From: Clostridiales bacterium
GTDB lineage: Bacteria > Bacillota > Clostridia > Oscillospirales > Oscillospiraceae
Direction of reading: 5' to 3'
NCBI GenBank assembly: GCA_004553495.1
Contig: SFLE01000039.1
Span: 1-14,736, forward strand
DNA: 14,736 nucleotides
Below, one piece after another: positions 1 to 6,996 of this stretch. Made by a program: the position numbers and the translations under genes. The notes under the pieces were generated by a model. The model was not told where the DNA came from, did no database searches, and worked only from the letters and a program-made list of their open reading frames with translations. Each line of letters begins with the position of its first letter. The stretch's first letter is position 1.

Positions 1-2
1 TA

Positions 3-581
3 TACATCGGTGTCCAATAAATTGCCGTAGCTGCCGTACACATCATAATGCCAAAGCCCGTCTTTTTTATAAGATTTTATATCATATTCGTATTTATCTG
101 TCTCTTCGACCTTGCCGTATTCGTCATAAGACACAGTCTCTATAGTGAAGCCGGTCCTATTATGCTTTCCGTCGTACTCATAGTTGCCGATCCTTTTGAA
201 AGTTACATCTTTGCCGTCATAATAATACTGTGTCTCCTCGGTCATGTCACTGCCATCAAATTTTCTTTCAACTTTTAAATAGAGTTCGCCGTCATTATAA
301 TGCCGGACTTCGGTGGCAATCATAACATGATTTCCGAAAATATTCGTAACGAAGAACAGCGCCGCCAAAATTACAAGAACAGCAGCAGCGGCAAGTGCAA
401 TTATCAGCGCCCTTTTAGATCCTTTTGTTTTGTCGGGCACTTGGATAAATTCCGGCGGGGTCTGATATGCATACGAGTTATTCACCGGGGCCGCATCGAA
501 TGTTGGGAATTTATATCCGCAGCTGGAGCAGAACGGGTGAGCATCATCGACCGGCTTTCCGCAGTTAGGGCAATATTTCAT
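3..581 (-). CDS. Zinc-ribbon single-pass membrane protein, C-terminus beyond window
   Basis: The frame is open from an ATG at 581-579 to the left edge (193 codons, no stop), so the gene is partial and easy to miss. The N-terminus is a zinc ribbon with Cys4-x2-Cys7 and Cys18-x2-Cys21, as in the 'zinc-ribbon domain' leader of many Firmicutes membrane proteins. A Pro/Tyr-rich linker follows, then KGSKR and one hydrophobic segment at about residues 58-79. The rest is hydrophilic and rich in Tyr, Asp and Gly, with recurring YxYDGK or YDxYGK-like units (for example YYYDGK, YEYDGK, YDEYGK) resembling YD-type beta repeats. By the positive-inside rule the ribbon would be cytoplasmic and the Tyr-rich part outside. 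The function is not known. A GGAG lies 14 nt before the start and a purine-rich GAGAG closer. It is transcribed divergently from rpe. Confidence 0.8.
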   Translation of the reverse strand, partial: MKYCPNCGKPVDDAHPFCSSCGYKFPTFDAAPVNNSYAYQTPPEFIQVPDKTKGSKRALIIALAAAAVLVILAALFFVTNIFGNHVMIATEVRHYNDGELYLKVERKFDGSDMTEETQYYYDGKDVTFKRIGNYEYDGKHNRTGFTIETVSYDEYGKVEETDKYEYDIKSYKKDGLWHYDVYGSYGNLLDTDV

Positions 582-621
582 TTTTTTCTCTCTTTCTCCA
601 ATATAGTATGGTAACAGCGCA

Positions 622-651
622 ATGATAGCATGTACCGCTTACGGATGTCAA
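622..651 (-). promoter_or_regulatory. SigA-type promoter of the zinc-ribbon gene
   Basis: On the minus strand there is a perfect -35 TTGACA (651-646), an 18-bp spacer and TATCAT (627-622) preceded by TGC, which makes an extended -10. The predicted start near 615 leaves a leader of about 35 nt before the ATG at 581. Confidence 0.7.
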
Positions 652-694
652 TAAGAAGGCTAATGCACCGTCATGATCATCACTTTATTAACTA

Positions 695-723
695 TTGCAC
701 AAAAAGGCGTTGTGTAGTATAAT
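695..723 (+). promoter_or_regulatory. SigA-type promoter candidate of rpe-recR
   Basis: A perfect TATAAT at 718-723 lies 17 bp after TTGCAC at 695-700, which keeps only the TTG of the -35. Transcription would start near 730 and give a leader of about 107 nt before rpe. It diverges from the promoter at 622-651. Confidence 0.55.
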
Positions 724-742
724 TATCGCGTGTGCGCGGACA

Positions 743-797
743 GGGGCGCCATGCACGGCGCCCCTTATATAAAAGCGGTAGTGCGCACAGTGCCGCT
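743..797 (+). promoter_or_regulatory. Two tandem hairpins in the rpe leader
   Basis: The first hairpin is perfect: GGGGCGCC (743-750), a 6-nt loop ATGCAC, and GGCGCCCC (757-764). The second has a 7-bp stem, AGCGGTA (774-780) with TGCCGCT (791-797), one G-U pair and a 10-nt loop. Neither is followed by a real U-tract, so they look like leader structures rather than a terminator. No known riboswitch motif was recognised. Confidence 0.5.
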
Positions 798-836
798 GTG
801 GTATTCTATGCCGTATGCTTAATTGAGGTTATTGTT

Positions 837-1490
837 ATGATAAAGATCGCTCCGTCCATACTCTCTGCGGATTTCACAAAGCTTGGTGAGGAAATTGATG
901 ATATTCGCGCAGGCGGTGCCGATTATGTGCATTTTGATGTCATGGACGGTTTTTTCGTTCCGAACATTTCGATAGGTATACCCGTACTCAAATCCGTGCG
1001 AAAAATGACGGATATGTTTTTGGATGTTCACCTCATGATAGATAAGCCCGTCAGATATGCCGAGGCTTTCTGCAATGCTGGCGCTGATCTTGTCATGTTC
1101 CATGTAGAAGCGGACTCATATCAGAATATATCCGACGCTACAGACATCGTTAAGGCAAAAGGGAAGAAGGTAGGGCTTTCCGTAAAGCCCCGAACTCCCG
1201 CAAGCGTTCTGTATCCCTTTATTGACAGACTTGACATGGTTCTCGTCATGACCGTCGAGCCCGGCTTCGGAGGGCAGAGCTTCATGCATGACCAGCTCCC
1301 CAAAATTGCCGAGCTACGTGCCGAGATCGACAGGCGCGGACTAAGCTGCGAGCTTGAGGTCGACGGCGGCGTTGATCCCGTCACCGCAAAGCTTGTTAAG
1401 GACGCCGGTGCCACAGTGCTCGTCGCCGGAAGTGCCATTTTTGGAAAGGCTGACAGAAAAGCCCAGATCGACGCAATAAGAAATGCTTAA
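837..1490 (+). CDS. rpe: Ribulose-phosphate 3-epimerase
   Basis: This enzyme interconverts D-ribulose 5-phosphate and D-xylulose 5-phosphate in the non-oxidative pentose phosphate pathway, in the cytoplasm. The 217-residue protein is full length for the TIM-barrel family. Signature stretches are IAPSILSADF at the N-terminus, HFDVMDG (His32, Asp34), DVHLMI (His65), TVEPGFGGQ and LEVDGG (Asp176). The His/Asp set corresponds to the metal ligands and the two catalytic aspartates of the family. The start is set by GAGG at 825-828, 8 nt before the ATG. The same frame is open upstream to a GTG at 732, but that extension is not conserved and would begin at the predicted transcription start. recR follows after 16 nt, so the two are probably cotranscribed. 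Confidence 0.96.
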   Translation: MIKIAPSILSADFTKLGEEIDDIRAGGADYVHFDVMDGFFVPNISIGIPVLKSVRKMTDMFLDVHLMIDKPVRYAEAFCNAGADLVMFHVEADSYQNISDATDIVKAKGKKVGLSVKPRTPASVLYPFIDRLDMVLVMTVEPGFGGQSFMHDQLPKIAELRAEIDRRGLSCELEVDGGVDPVTAKLVKDAGATVLVAGSAIFGKADRKAQIDAIRNA

Positions 1491-1506
1491 ATTGGAGATA
1501 ATATAA

Positions 1507-2112
1507 ATGCCGTTTTTCCCTGCTTCGCTTGAAAATTTGATAGATAAATTCGCGTCACTGCCCGGAATAGGGCGCAAAAGTGCTCAGCGGCTTGCATTCC
1601 ATGTGCTTTCTCTGCCCGAGGGCGAGGGGGAGAGCTTTGCCGCGGCCATCCTTGAGGCGAGGAAAAATGTCTGCTGCTGCAAGATATGCCAGAACCTGAC
1701 CGAGGGGGATATTTGCGCCGTTTGCGCAAGCGATAAGCGCGATAAGAGCACCGTTTGTGTCGTTTCCGAGCCCCGTGATGTTCTGTCTATTGAACGCAGC
1801 CACGAGTACAACGGCGTGTACCATGTTCTGCACGGAGTTTTGTCTCCCATAAGCCATGTAGGGCCGGACGATATTCGCATCAGCGAGCTTATCCGCCGTG
1901 TTGCCGCCGATGACAGTGAAATATCCGAGATCATCATGGCAACTAACCCCGACACCGAGGGTGAAGCCACCGCTATGTATATTTCTCGGCTTCTCAAGCC
2001 CTTTGATGTTAAGGTCACCAGACTTGCATACGGCATACCGGTAGGCTCAAATCTCGAGTTTGCCGACGATGCAACGCTCCTGCGCGCTCTTGAAGGCAGG
2101 ATAGAAATGTAA
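1507..2112 (+). CDS. recR: Recombination mediator protein RecR
   Basis: RecR works with RecO (and RecF) to load RecA on single-stranded DNA at gaps. At 201 residues it has normal length. In order it shows a helix-hairpin-helix (LPGIGRKSAQRLA, residues 18-30), a four-cysteine zinc site (Cys58-x2-Cys61 and Cys70-x2-Cys73), and a Toprim domain starting at about residue 82 with VVSEPRD and the ATNPDTEGEATA stretch. The C-terminus RLAYGIPVGSNLEFADDATLLRALEGR is typical (quoted to identify the family; residues about 172-198). GGAG lies 9 nt before the ATG. In many bacteria recR follows dnaX and ybaB; here it follows rpe, with no dnaX in the window. Confidence 0.96.
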   Translation: MPFFPASLENLIDKFASLPGIGRKSAQRLAFHVLSLPEGEGESFAAAILEARKNVCCCKICQNLTEGDICAVCASDKRDKSTVCVVSEPRDVLSIERSHEYNGVYHVLHGVLSPISHVGPDDIRISELIRRVAADDSEISEIIMATNPDTEGEATAMYISRLLKPFDVKVTRLAYGIPVGSNLEFADDATLLRALEGRIEM

Positions 2113-2137
2113 CTAACGGTACGGAATACCGGCTATT

Positions 2138-2143
2138 TATAAT
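2138..2143 (+). promoter_or_regulatory. Possible -10 element upstream of rnjA
   Basis: TATAAT stands 26 nt after the recR stop, but the hexamer at the right distance upstream (AACGGT, 2115-2120) is a poor -35. It is preceded by a small hairpin, CGGTA (2117-2121) with TACCG (2127-2131). It could start an rnjA transcript near 2150 with a leader of about 109 nt; otherwise rnjA reads through from rpe-recR. Confidence 0.3.
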
Positions 2144-2150
2144 TTACATA

Positions 2151-2232
2151 CCGAAAAAGAGGGGGAAAGCTTCGCTGCACACCGCGTTTTCAGGGCGGCT
2201 GCATCGAGGTTCCCTTTGCTTGTCGTTTTCGG
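2151..2232 (+). promoter_or_regulatory. Nested inverted repeats in the rnjA leader
   Basis: CCGAAAA (2151-2157) is complementary to TTTTCGG (2226-2232). Inside this, GGGAA (2163-2167) matches TTCCC (2210-2214), and CCGC (2182-2185) matches GCGG (2195-2198). Together they could close one long-armed structure that ends 14 nt before the strong ribosome binding site. It is not a terminator, since no U-tract follows. The role is unknown. Confidence 0.3.
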
Positions 2233-2258
2233 AAAATCACTCATCAGGAGGTTAATAT

Positions 2259-3917
2259 ATGACTCATAAACTAAAAATCATTCCCCTCGGCGGTCTCGGC
2301 GAGATAGGCAAGAACATGACCGCCATCGAATTTGGCACTGATATAATCGTTATCGACTGCGGTCTCGGATTTCCGGACGAGGATATGTACGGAATAGATA
2401 TCGTCATACCCGATATATCATATCTGAAGGCAAATGCCGACCGTGTGAGAGGTATAATCATCACTCACGGTCACGAGGATCATATCGGCGCTGTCCCGTA
2501 TGTCATCCACGATATTAATGTGCCTATTTATGCTACTCCGCTCACTGCGGCACTCATCGAGCTGAAGCTTGAGGAGCACGACCTGCTTTACAATACGCAG
2601 ATATTCACGAAGAAAGCGGGCGATATTTTCCGCCTTGGCTGCTTCAGCGTTGAATTTATAACCGTCAACCACTCCATCGCCGATGCCGTTGCGCTTGCGA
2701 TAAAAACACCTATCGGCACCGTTGTGCACACCGGCGACTTTAAGATAGACCTTACCCCTGTGCAGGGAAAGGTCATTGATTTGCCGCGCTTCGGTCAGCT
2801 CGGCAATGAGGGCGTTCTGGCGCTTCTGAGCGACTCTACCAATGTCGAAAAGCCCGGTCACTCGGCCTCTGAGCGCAAGGTCGGAGAAACATTTGATATG
2901 CTGTTTAAAAACTGCGACCAGCGCATCATTATCACGACATTCGCTTCAAATGTCCACCGCCTGCAGCAGATAATAGATGTTGCCGCAAAGTATAAGCGCA
3001 AGGTCGCCATAACCGGACGCAGCATGGAGAATATTCTTCGCGTAGCAACCGTTCTCGGATATCTCAATGTTCCCGAAAATGTGCTCGTTGATATTGCGCA
3101 GATAAATAAGCTGCCTAAGGATAAAGTCGTAATCATATCCACAGGCAGTCAGGGCGAAACAATGTCCGCGCTTTACAGAATGGCATTTTCCGAGCACCGT
3201 CAGATAAATATTGCCGCCGGTGACCGCGTTATAATATCCGCTTCCGCCATTCCGGGCAATGAAAACATGATAAGCAAGGTCATTGACGAGTTGTTCCACA
3301 AGGGCGCGGAGGTCATTTATGATCGAAACACCGCTCTGCATGTCTCCGGACACGCCTCTCAGGAGGAGCAGAAGATGATGCTGGCGCTTGTACGCCCGAA
3401 GTTCTTCATTCCCGTACACGGCGAATACCGCATGCTCGTCAAGCACGCTGAGCTCGGAAAGCTTATGGGAATTGAGCCTAAGAATGTAGTAATAGCCGAA
3501 AACGGTAAGGTCATAGAGCTCACAAAGAAGAGCATAAAGCTCAACGGCGCTGTACCGTCCGGTGCTGTCATGGTCGATGGAATGGGTGTAGGAGATGTCG
3601 GAAGCGTTGTCATGCGCGACAGGCACAGACTCGCTGAGGACGGCATGGTCGTTATCGTCGTCACGCTGTCGTCTTGGGATAACGCTTTGCTGTCCGATCC
3701 CGAAATACTGACGCGCGGTTTTGTCTATGTCAAAGAGGCCGAGGAAATGCTCGATGAACTCAAGCGGGTAACAAAGGAAACCGTTCTCGCCTGCGAGGAA
3801 AACGGCGTTAAGGACTGGTCTGCGATCAAAAGCCGCATAAAGAGCAATGTCTCGAGCTATCTTTACAAAACCACCAAGCGCAGCCCAATGATACTCCCGC
3901 TAATATCCGAAGTATGA
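2259..3917 (+). CDS. rnjA: Ribonuclease J
   Basis: This is a metallo-beta-lactamase/beta-CASP exo- and endoribonuclease, central to mRNA decay and rRNA maturation in Firmicutes. Its 552 residues match the usual length. The N-terminal half holds the metal motif HGHEDHIG (His70, His72, Asp74, His75), VNHSIAD (His138) and VHTGDFK (His157, Asp160). LLSDSTN at about 189-195 leads into the beta-CASP domain, with TTFASNVHR, TGRSM and ISTGSQGE. HVSGHAS and IPVHGEYRML complete the active site, and an RNase J-type C-terminal domain follows. AGGAGG ends 7 nt before the ATG, a strong site. The stop overlaps the next start in ATGA. RNase J1 and J2 cannot be told apart reliably here; only one copy is in the window. 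Confidence 0.95.
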   Translation: MTHKLKIIPLGGLGEIGKNMTAIEFGTDIIVIDCGLGFPDEDMYGIDIVIPDISYLKANADRVRGIIITHGHEDHIGAVPYVIHDINVPIYATPLTAALIELKLEEHDLLYNTQIFTKKAGDIFRLGCFSVEFITVNHSIADAVALAIKTPIGTVVHTGDFKIDLTPVQGKVIDLPRFGQLGNEGVLALLSDSTNVEKPGHSASERKVGETFDMLFKNCDQRIIITTFASNVHRLQQIIDVAAKYKRKVAITGRSMENILRVATVLGYLNVPENVLVDIAQINKLPKDKVVIISTGSQGETMSALYRMAFSEHRQINIAAGDRVIISASAIPGNENMISKVIDELFHKGAEVIYDRNTALHVSGHASQEEQKMMLALVRPKFFIPVHGEYRMLVKHAELGKLMGIEPKNVVIAENGKVIELTKKSIKLNGAVPSGAVMVDGMGVGDVGSVVMRDRHRLAEDGMVVIVVTLSSWDNALLSDPEILTRGFVYVKEAEEMLDELKRVTKETVLACEENGVKDWSAIKSRIKSNVSSYLYKTTKRSPMILPLISEV

Positions 3918-4825
3918 TGAGTATCCCGATTTTTGATTGCCACTGCGATACATCGGTCCACGCCCACGAGTGCGGGCATGAGCTGCGCAGAAACGATATG
4001 CAGCTTGATATTGAGCGCCTTTCCATGTATTCTCCCGCCGGTCAGGTGTTCGCGATTTGCGCAGTAGATGAGCCCGACCCCGTAGGCTTTGCCGAGAGGG
4101 AAATTCGCTTTTTTAAAGAGCAGCTCAGGAAAAATGCGGATGCTGTAAAGCTATGCCTAAGCTTTTCCGATATACAGGATGCAGTGCGGCAGGGGCTCAT
4201 AGCGGCGCTGCTCTCCATTGAAGGAGCCGAACAGATAGCCGATATTGACAAGGCGTATGCCGATGGGGTCAGGATCGTTCACCTCACATGGAACTACGAC
4301 AACGCCCTTTGCGGCGCTGCGATGGCGAGCGGCAGCGGACTCACTGAAAAGGGAGAAGCGTTTGTACGGCGCTGTCAGGAGCTCGGAATTATGCTCGATA
4401 TGTCACACATATCCGAGCGCGGCTTCTGGGATGTGCTCGAAGTGAGTAAAAATCCGGTGATCGCCGGTCATTCAAACTCCAAGGCGCTGTGCGATGTGCC
4501 GCGCAATCTGAGTGATGAGCAGTTTACGGCGCTTGTGCGCCAGGGCGGGGGAGCCGGAATAAACCTTTATCCGGAATTTCTCGGAATGGGCTGTAATCTT
4601 GACGCTGTTTTTGCGCATATCGAACATTTCATGTCGCTTGGCGGCGAGAAGAGCGTTTTTCTCGGCTGCGACCTCGACGGTATAGAGGAGACACCGCGCG
4701 GCATAAACGGCGTTGATGATCTCGGCAAGATATATGAGCTTCTGCTGCGGCATAACTACCCCGAAGAGCTCGTCAGGGATGTATTCAGGAACAATATAAT
4801 GAGCGTACTGGAGAGAGCATTGTGA
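3914..4825 (+). CDS. Membrane-dipeptidase family (peptidase M19) protein
   Basis: This 303-residue protein is a zinc-dependent dipeptidase of the renal dipeptidase family. The binuclear metal ligands can be followed: DCHCDT (His10, Asp12), SIEGAE (Glu103), DMSHIS (His165), AGHSNS (His186), and GCDLDG (Asp253 or Asp255). VHLTWNYDN and RNLSDEQ are further family stretches. It has no signal peptide, so it should act in the cytoplasm on dipeptides taken up or released by turnover; the substrate is not evident. The first ATG overlaps the rnjA stop (ATGA), and a second ATG follows at once. No good Shine-Dalgarno site precedes it, so translational coupling to rnjA is likely. Its own stop overlaps the next start in GTGA. 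Confidence 0.92.
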   Translation: MMSIPIFDCHCDTSVHAHECGHELRRNDMQLDIERLSMYSPAGQVFAICAVDEPDPVGFAEREIRFFKEQLRKNADAVKLCLSFSDIQDAVRQGLIAALLSIEGAEQIADIDKAYADGVRIVHLTWNYDNALCGAAMASGSGLTEKGEAFVRRCQELGIMLDMSHISERGFWDVLEVSKNPVIAGHSNSKALCDVPRNLSDEQFTALVRQGGGAGINLYPEFLGMGCNLDAVFAHIEHFMSLGGEKSVFLGCDLDGIEETPRGINGVDDLGKIYELLLRHNYPEELVRDVFRNNIMSVLERAL

Positions 4826-5154
4826 ACATACAGATATTCGGGAAAAGCAAATGCTTTGACACAAAGAAGGCTGAGCGCTTCTTCAAGGAGCGCCGGATCA
4901 AGTACCAGTTTGTCGATATAAATAAATTCGGCATGAGCAGGGGAGAGCTCAACTCTGTGAAAAACGCAGTAGGACTTGATGCTATGCTCAACAAGGATGA
5001 TGTTGATTATCCGCTCGTGCAGTATCTTGCATCAAATGACGCAAAGCTCGAAAAGCTTTTTGAGTGCCCATGGCTCATAAAAACGCCGATAGTTCGCAAC
5101 GGCAAGCAGGCAACTGTCGGTTATCAGCCCGATATATGGTCAAAATGGGAATAG
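4822..5154 (+). CDS. ArsC/Spx-family thioredoxin-fold protein
   Basis: This is a 110-residue protein of the arsenate reductase/Spx/YffB family. The N-terminal beta-strand NIQIFGKSKC places the single redox-type cysteine at Cys11. The C-terminal stretch LIKTPIVRNGK (residues 85-95) with TVGYQPD is the usual cis-proline and substrate-facing region. The cysteine is followed by FDT, so this is not the CxxC of redox-sensing Spx. With no ars genes nearby, a true arsenate reductase role is not supported, and a glutathione- or thioredoxin-linked reductase of unknown substrate is more cautious. It starts with GTG, overlapping the dipeptidase stop by 4 nt, with GGAG 8 nt upstream. A terminator follows directly. 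Confidence 0.85.
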   Translation: MNIQIFGKSKCFDTKKAERFFKERRIKYQFVDINKFGMSRGELNSVKNAVGLDAMLNKDDVDYPLVQYLASNDAKLEKLFECPWLIKTPIVRNGKQATVGYQPDIWSKWE

Positions 5155-5179
5155 AAAAACCGCCTGACGGCGGTTTTTT
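5155..5179. terminator. Bidirectional intrinsic terminator (ArsC-like operon / rnpB)
   Basis: CCGCC (5160-5164), loop TGAC and GGCGG (5169-5173) are flanked by AAAAA on the left and TTTTTT on the right. Read on the plus strand it ends the rnjA operon right after the ArsC-like stop. Read on the minus strand it ends rnpB about 10 nt past its 3' end. Confidence 0.9.
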
Positions 5180-5185
5180 CTATAT

Positions 5186-5507
5186 ATGGAGCGAGTCTGT
5201 AAGCCGGGTTCTGTCTTAAACGACCATCTATCTAATCCTACCGTTGCCGATAGGCTCAAGCCGCCCCCTGAGGACGATCGGGCAAATCATATGTCCTCCC
5301 GCGGCGTTGCTCCGGATAGAGTTTACAGCGACAACGCATCTCTGCGCGACGAGTGAGCTCTTACCTCACTTTTCCACCCTTACCGATCTCTCGGCGGTAT
5401 ATTTCTGTTGCACTTGTCCGAGGGTCACCCCTGGCGGGCGTTACGCCCGGACTTTCCTCACGCACTTCCTTTCGGAATGTGCCCGCGGTCGTTCGGCTCA
5501 CTCTTCT
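5186..5507 (-). ncRNA. rnpB: RNase P RNA (M1-like)
   Basis: This is the catalytic RNA of RNase P, which trims the 5' leader of tRNA precursors. Read on the minus strand, the conserved blocks come in order: P1 5' strand GAGTGAG followed by CCGAACGACCG (from 5503), GAGGAAAGTCCGGGC (5459-5445, the P4/CR-I region), and GTGAGGTAAGAGCTCAC (5369-5353, P11/CR-II-III). They end with AGATAGATGGTCG (5233-5221) and CAGAACCCGGCTTACAG (5213-5197). The 3' CTCGCTC (5195-5189) pairs with the 5' GAGTGAG, with one G-U, to close P1. The length of about 320 nt fits a bacterial RNase P RNA; the folding type was not worked out in detail. The ends are estimates, good to a few bases. No protein is encoded here. Confidence 0.96.
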
Positions 5508-5511
5508 GTTT

Positions 5512-5540
5512 ATTTTAAACATTTATAAGTGCTAAGTCAA
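5512..5540 (-). promoter_or_regulatory. SigA promoter of rnpB
   Basis: On the minus strand, TTGACT (5540-5535), a 17-bp spacer and TAAAAT (5517-5512) place the transcript start about 5-8 nt before the P1 helix of rnpB. This supports the 5' end given for the RNA. Confidence 0.85.
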
Positions 5541-5552
5541 TAGAAAAATTTC

Positions 5553-5581
5553 TTGTCAATGCCTCCTGAAAGCCGTATAAT
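5553..5581 (+). promoter_or_regulatory. SigA promoter of murD
   Basis: TTGTCA (5553-5558), a 17-bp spacer and a perfect TATAAT (5576-5581). The expected start near 5588 gives a leader of only about 17 nt, just enough for the Shine-Dalgarno site. Its -35 lies 12 bp from the -35 of the divergent rnpB promoter. Confidence 0.85.
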
Positions 5582-5604
5582 GTATGAGATATGGAGGAAA
5601 ACTT

Positions 5605-6996
5605 ATGACTTTAAATGAATATATCAACTCAACAAAGGATAAAAGCATCGGCGTTGTCGGCATAGGTGTCAGCAATACTCCTCTTATTAAAAAGCTGCTA
5701 AATGTCGGATGCCGTGTTACGGCGTGCGATAAGCGCAGCCGGCAGGAGCTTGGAGAGGAATATGACACTCTGTTGGCGCTCGGCGCTCAGTTCAGGCTCG
5801 GCGAGAGCTATCTCGATGACCTCGGTTTTGATATCATATTCCGCACGCCCGGGCTTATGCCGTTTGATGCGCGCCTTCAGGCTGCCGTTGAGAGGGGGGC
5901 TCTGCTCACCTCGGAGATGGAGCTTTTCATGCGCCTTTGCCCATGCAAAATATTTGCCGTTACGGGCAGCGACGGTAAGACCACTACCACAACGATAATC
6001 TCGGAGCTTTTGAAAGCGCAGGGCTATACTGTACACCTCGGCGGTAATATCGGCAAACCGCTTCTGTGTGATGTTGACGATATGACGCCGGACGATGTCG
6101 CCGTTCTTGAGCTGAGTTCTTTCCAACTGCACAGCATGGTATGCAGACCCGATGTTGCCGTGATAACCAACATTTCTCCCAATCACCTTGATAAACACAA
6201 GGATTATCAGGATTACATAGATGCAAAAAGTGCGATCTTCTCAAATCAGCAGGCAGGGGATAGGCTCGTTTTGAACAGCGAGAACGAATATTCTCCCTAC
6301 TATGCGAAGCAGGCGAAATCGTCCATATCGTATTTCAGCCGCAAATCAAAGCCAGAAAACGGCGTGTTCTGTGCTGACGGCGTAATATATCGTACCAAAA
6401 ACGGTGTTTCGGCACCGATAATGAACGCTGACGATATAAAGCTCCCCGGAACACACAATCTTGAAAACTACATGGCTGCTTTTGCCGCAACCGAGGGCTT
6501 TGTCAGCGATGATGTATGCATAAGCACTGCGAAAACCTTTGCGGGCGTTGAGCATCGCCTCGAACAGGTGCGTGTTTTGAACGGAGTCACATTTATTAAC
6601 GACTCCATCGGAACGAGCCCCACCCGCACTGCAGCAGGGCTTCACGCCCTGAAAACAAAGCCGATTCTCATCGCCGGAGGTTATGATAAGCACATTCCGT
6701 TTGACGGACTCGGCGACGAGATCTGCAAATACGCCAAAGCTTTGTACCTGACCGGAAATACATCCGACAAGATCTACGATGCTGTCGTCAATTCCAAGTA
6801 CTATACCGGACAAATACCTATAGTTAAAATTGACGATTTCAAGGAAGCGGTGCTTGCCGCGGCAAGCTCTGCTCAATCAGGCGATACCGTTCTGCTGTCA
6901 CCCGCGTGCGCGGCATTCGATAAATTTAAAAACTTTATGGAACGCGGAAAATACTTTAAACAAATAGTTATGGAGCTGCCAGATGAATGTAAATGA
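5605..6996 (+). CDS. murD: UDP-N-acetylmuramoylalanine--D-glutamate ligase
   Basis: MurD adds D-glutamate to UDP-MurNAc-L-Ala with ATP in cytoplasmic peptidoglycan precursor synthesis. The 463-residue protein shows an N-terminal Rossmann-like domain (GVVGIGVSNTP), the ATP loop GSDGKTTTT (about 121-129), VLELSSFQL, TNISPNHLDKH, GVEHRLE, NDSIGTSPTRT, AGGYDKHIPF and SPACAAFDKFKNF. The start at 5605 is preceded by GGAGG with 7 nt spacing. An in-frame ATG at 5584 lies upstream of the predicted transcription start and is rejected. The motif NDSIGTSP differs from the NDSKATN of enterobacterial MurD, a variation I believe is common in Clostridia. The gene stands outside any dcw cluster, beside rnpB with its own promoter, and overlaps the next gene by 14 nt. 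Confidence 0.95.
   Translation: MTLNEYINSTKDKSIGVVGIGVSNTPLIKKLLNVGCRVTACDKRSRQELGEEYDTLLALGAQFRLGESYLDDLGFDIIFRTPGLMPFDARLQAAVERGALLTSEMELFMRLCPCKIFAVTGSDGKTTTTTIISELLKAQGYTVHLGGNIGKPLLCDVDDMTPDDVAVLELSSFQLHSMVCRPDVAVITNISPNHLDKHKDYQDYIDAKSAIFSNQQAGDRLVLNSENEYSPYYAKQAKSSISYFSRKSKPENGVFCADGVIYRTKNGVSAPIMNADDIKLPGTHNLENYMAAFAATEGFVSDDVCISTAKTFAGVEHRLEQVRVLNGVTFINDSIGTSPTRTAAGLHALKTKPILIAGGYDKHIPFDGLGDEICKYAKALYLTGNTSDKIYDAVVNSKYYTGQIPIVKIDDFKEAVLAAASSAQSGDTVLLSPACAAFDKFKNFMERGKYFKQIVMELPDECK

Noticed and set aside
672..679. ATGATCAT palindrome between the divergent promoters
   Set aside because: It is short and common by chance; there is no repeat nearby and no regulator context to support an operator.
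732..836. Longer rpe start at a GTG at 732
   Set aside because: The added 35 residues cross both leader hairpins, start at the predicted transcription start and lack similarity to Rpe; ATG 837 has a good ribosome site.
2946..3626. Long minus-strand open frame inside rnjA
   Set aside because: It lies wholly opposite a full-length RNase J with all its motifs and shows no recognisable protein features.
5244..5535. Plus-strand open frames of 60-94 codons across 5244-5535
   Set aside because: They lie on the complement of the RNase P RNA, have no ribosome site or protein-like features, and the conserved RNA blocks explain the sequence fully.
5584..5604. Upstream in-frame ATG for murD
   Set aside because: It lies 3 nt after the -10 box, before the expected transcript start; GGAGG serves the ATG at 5605.
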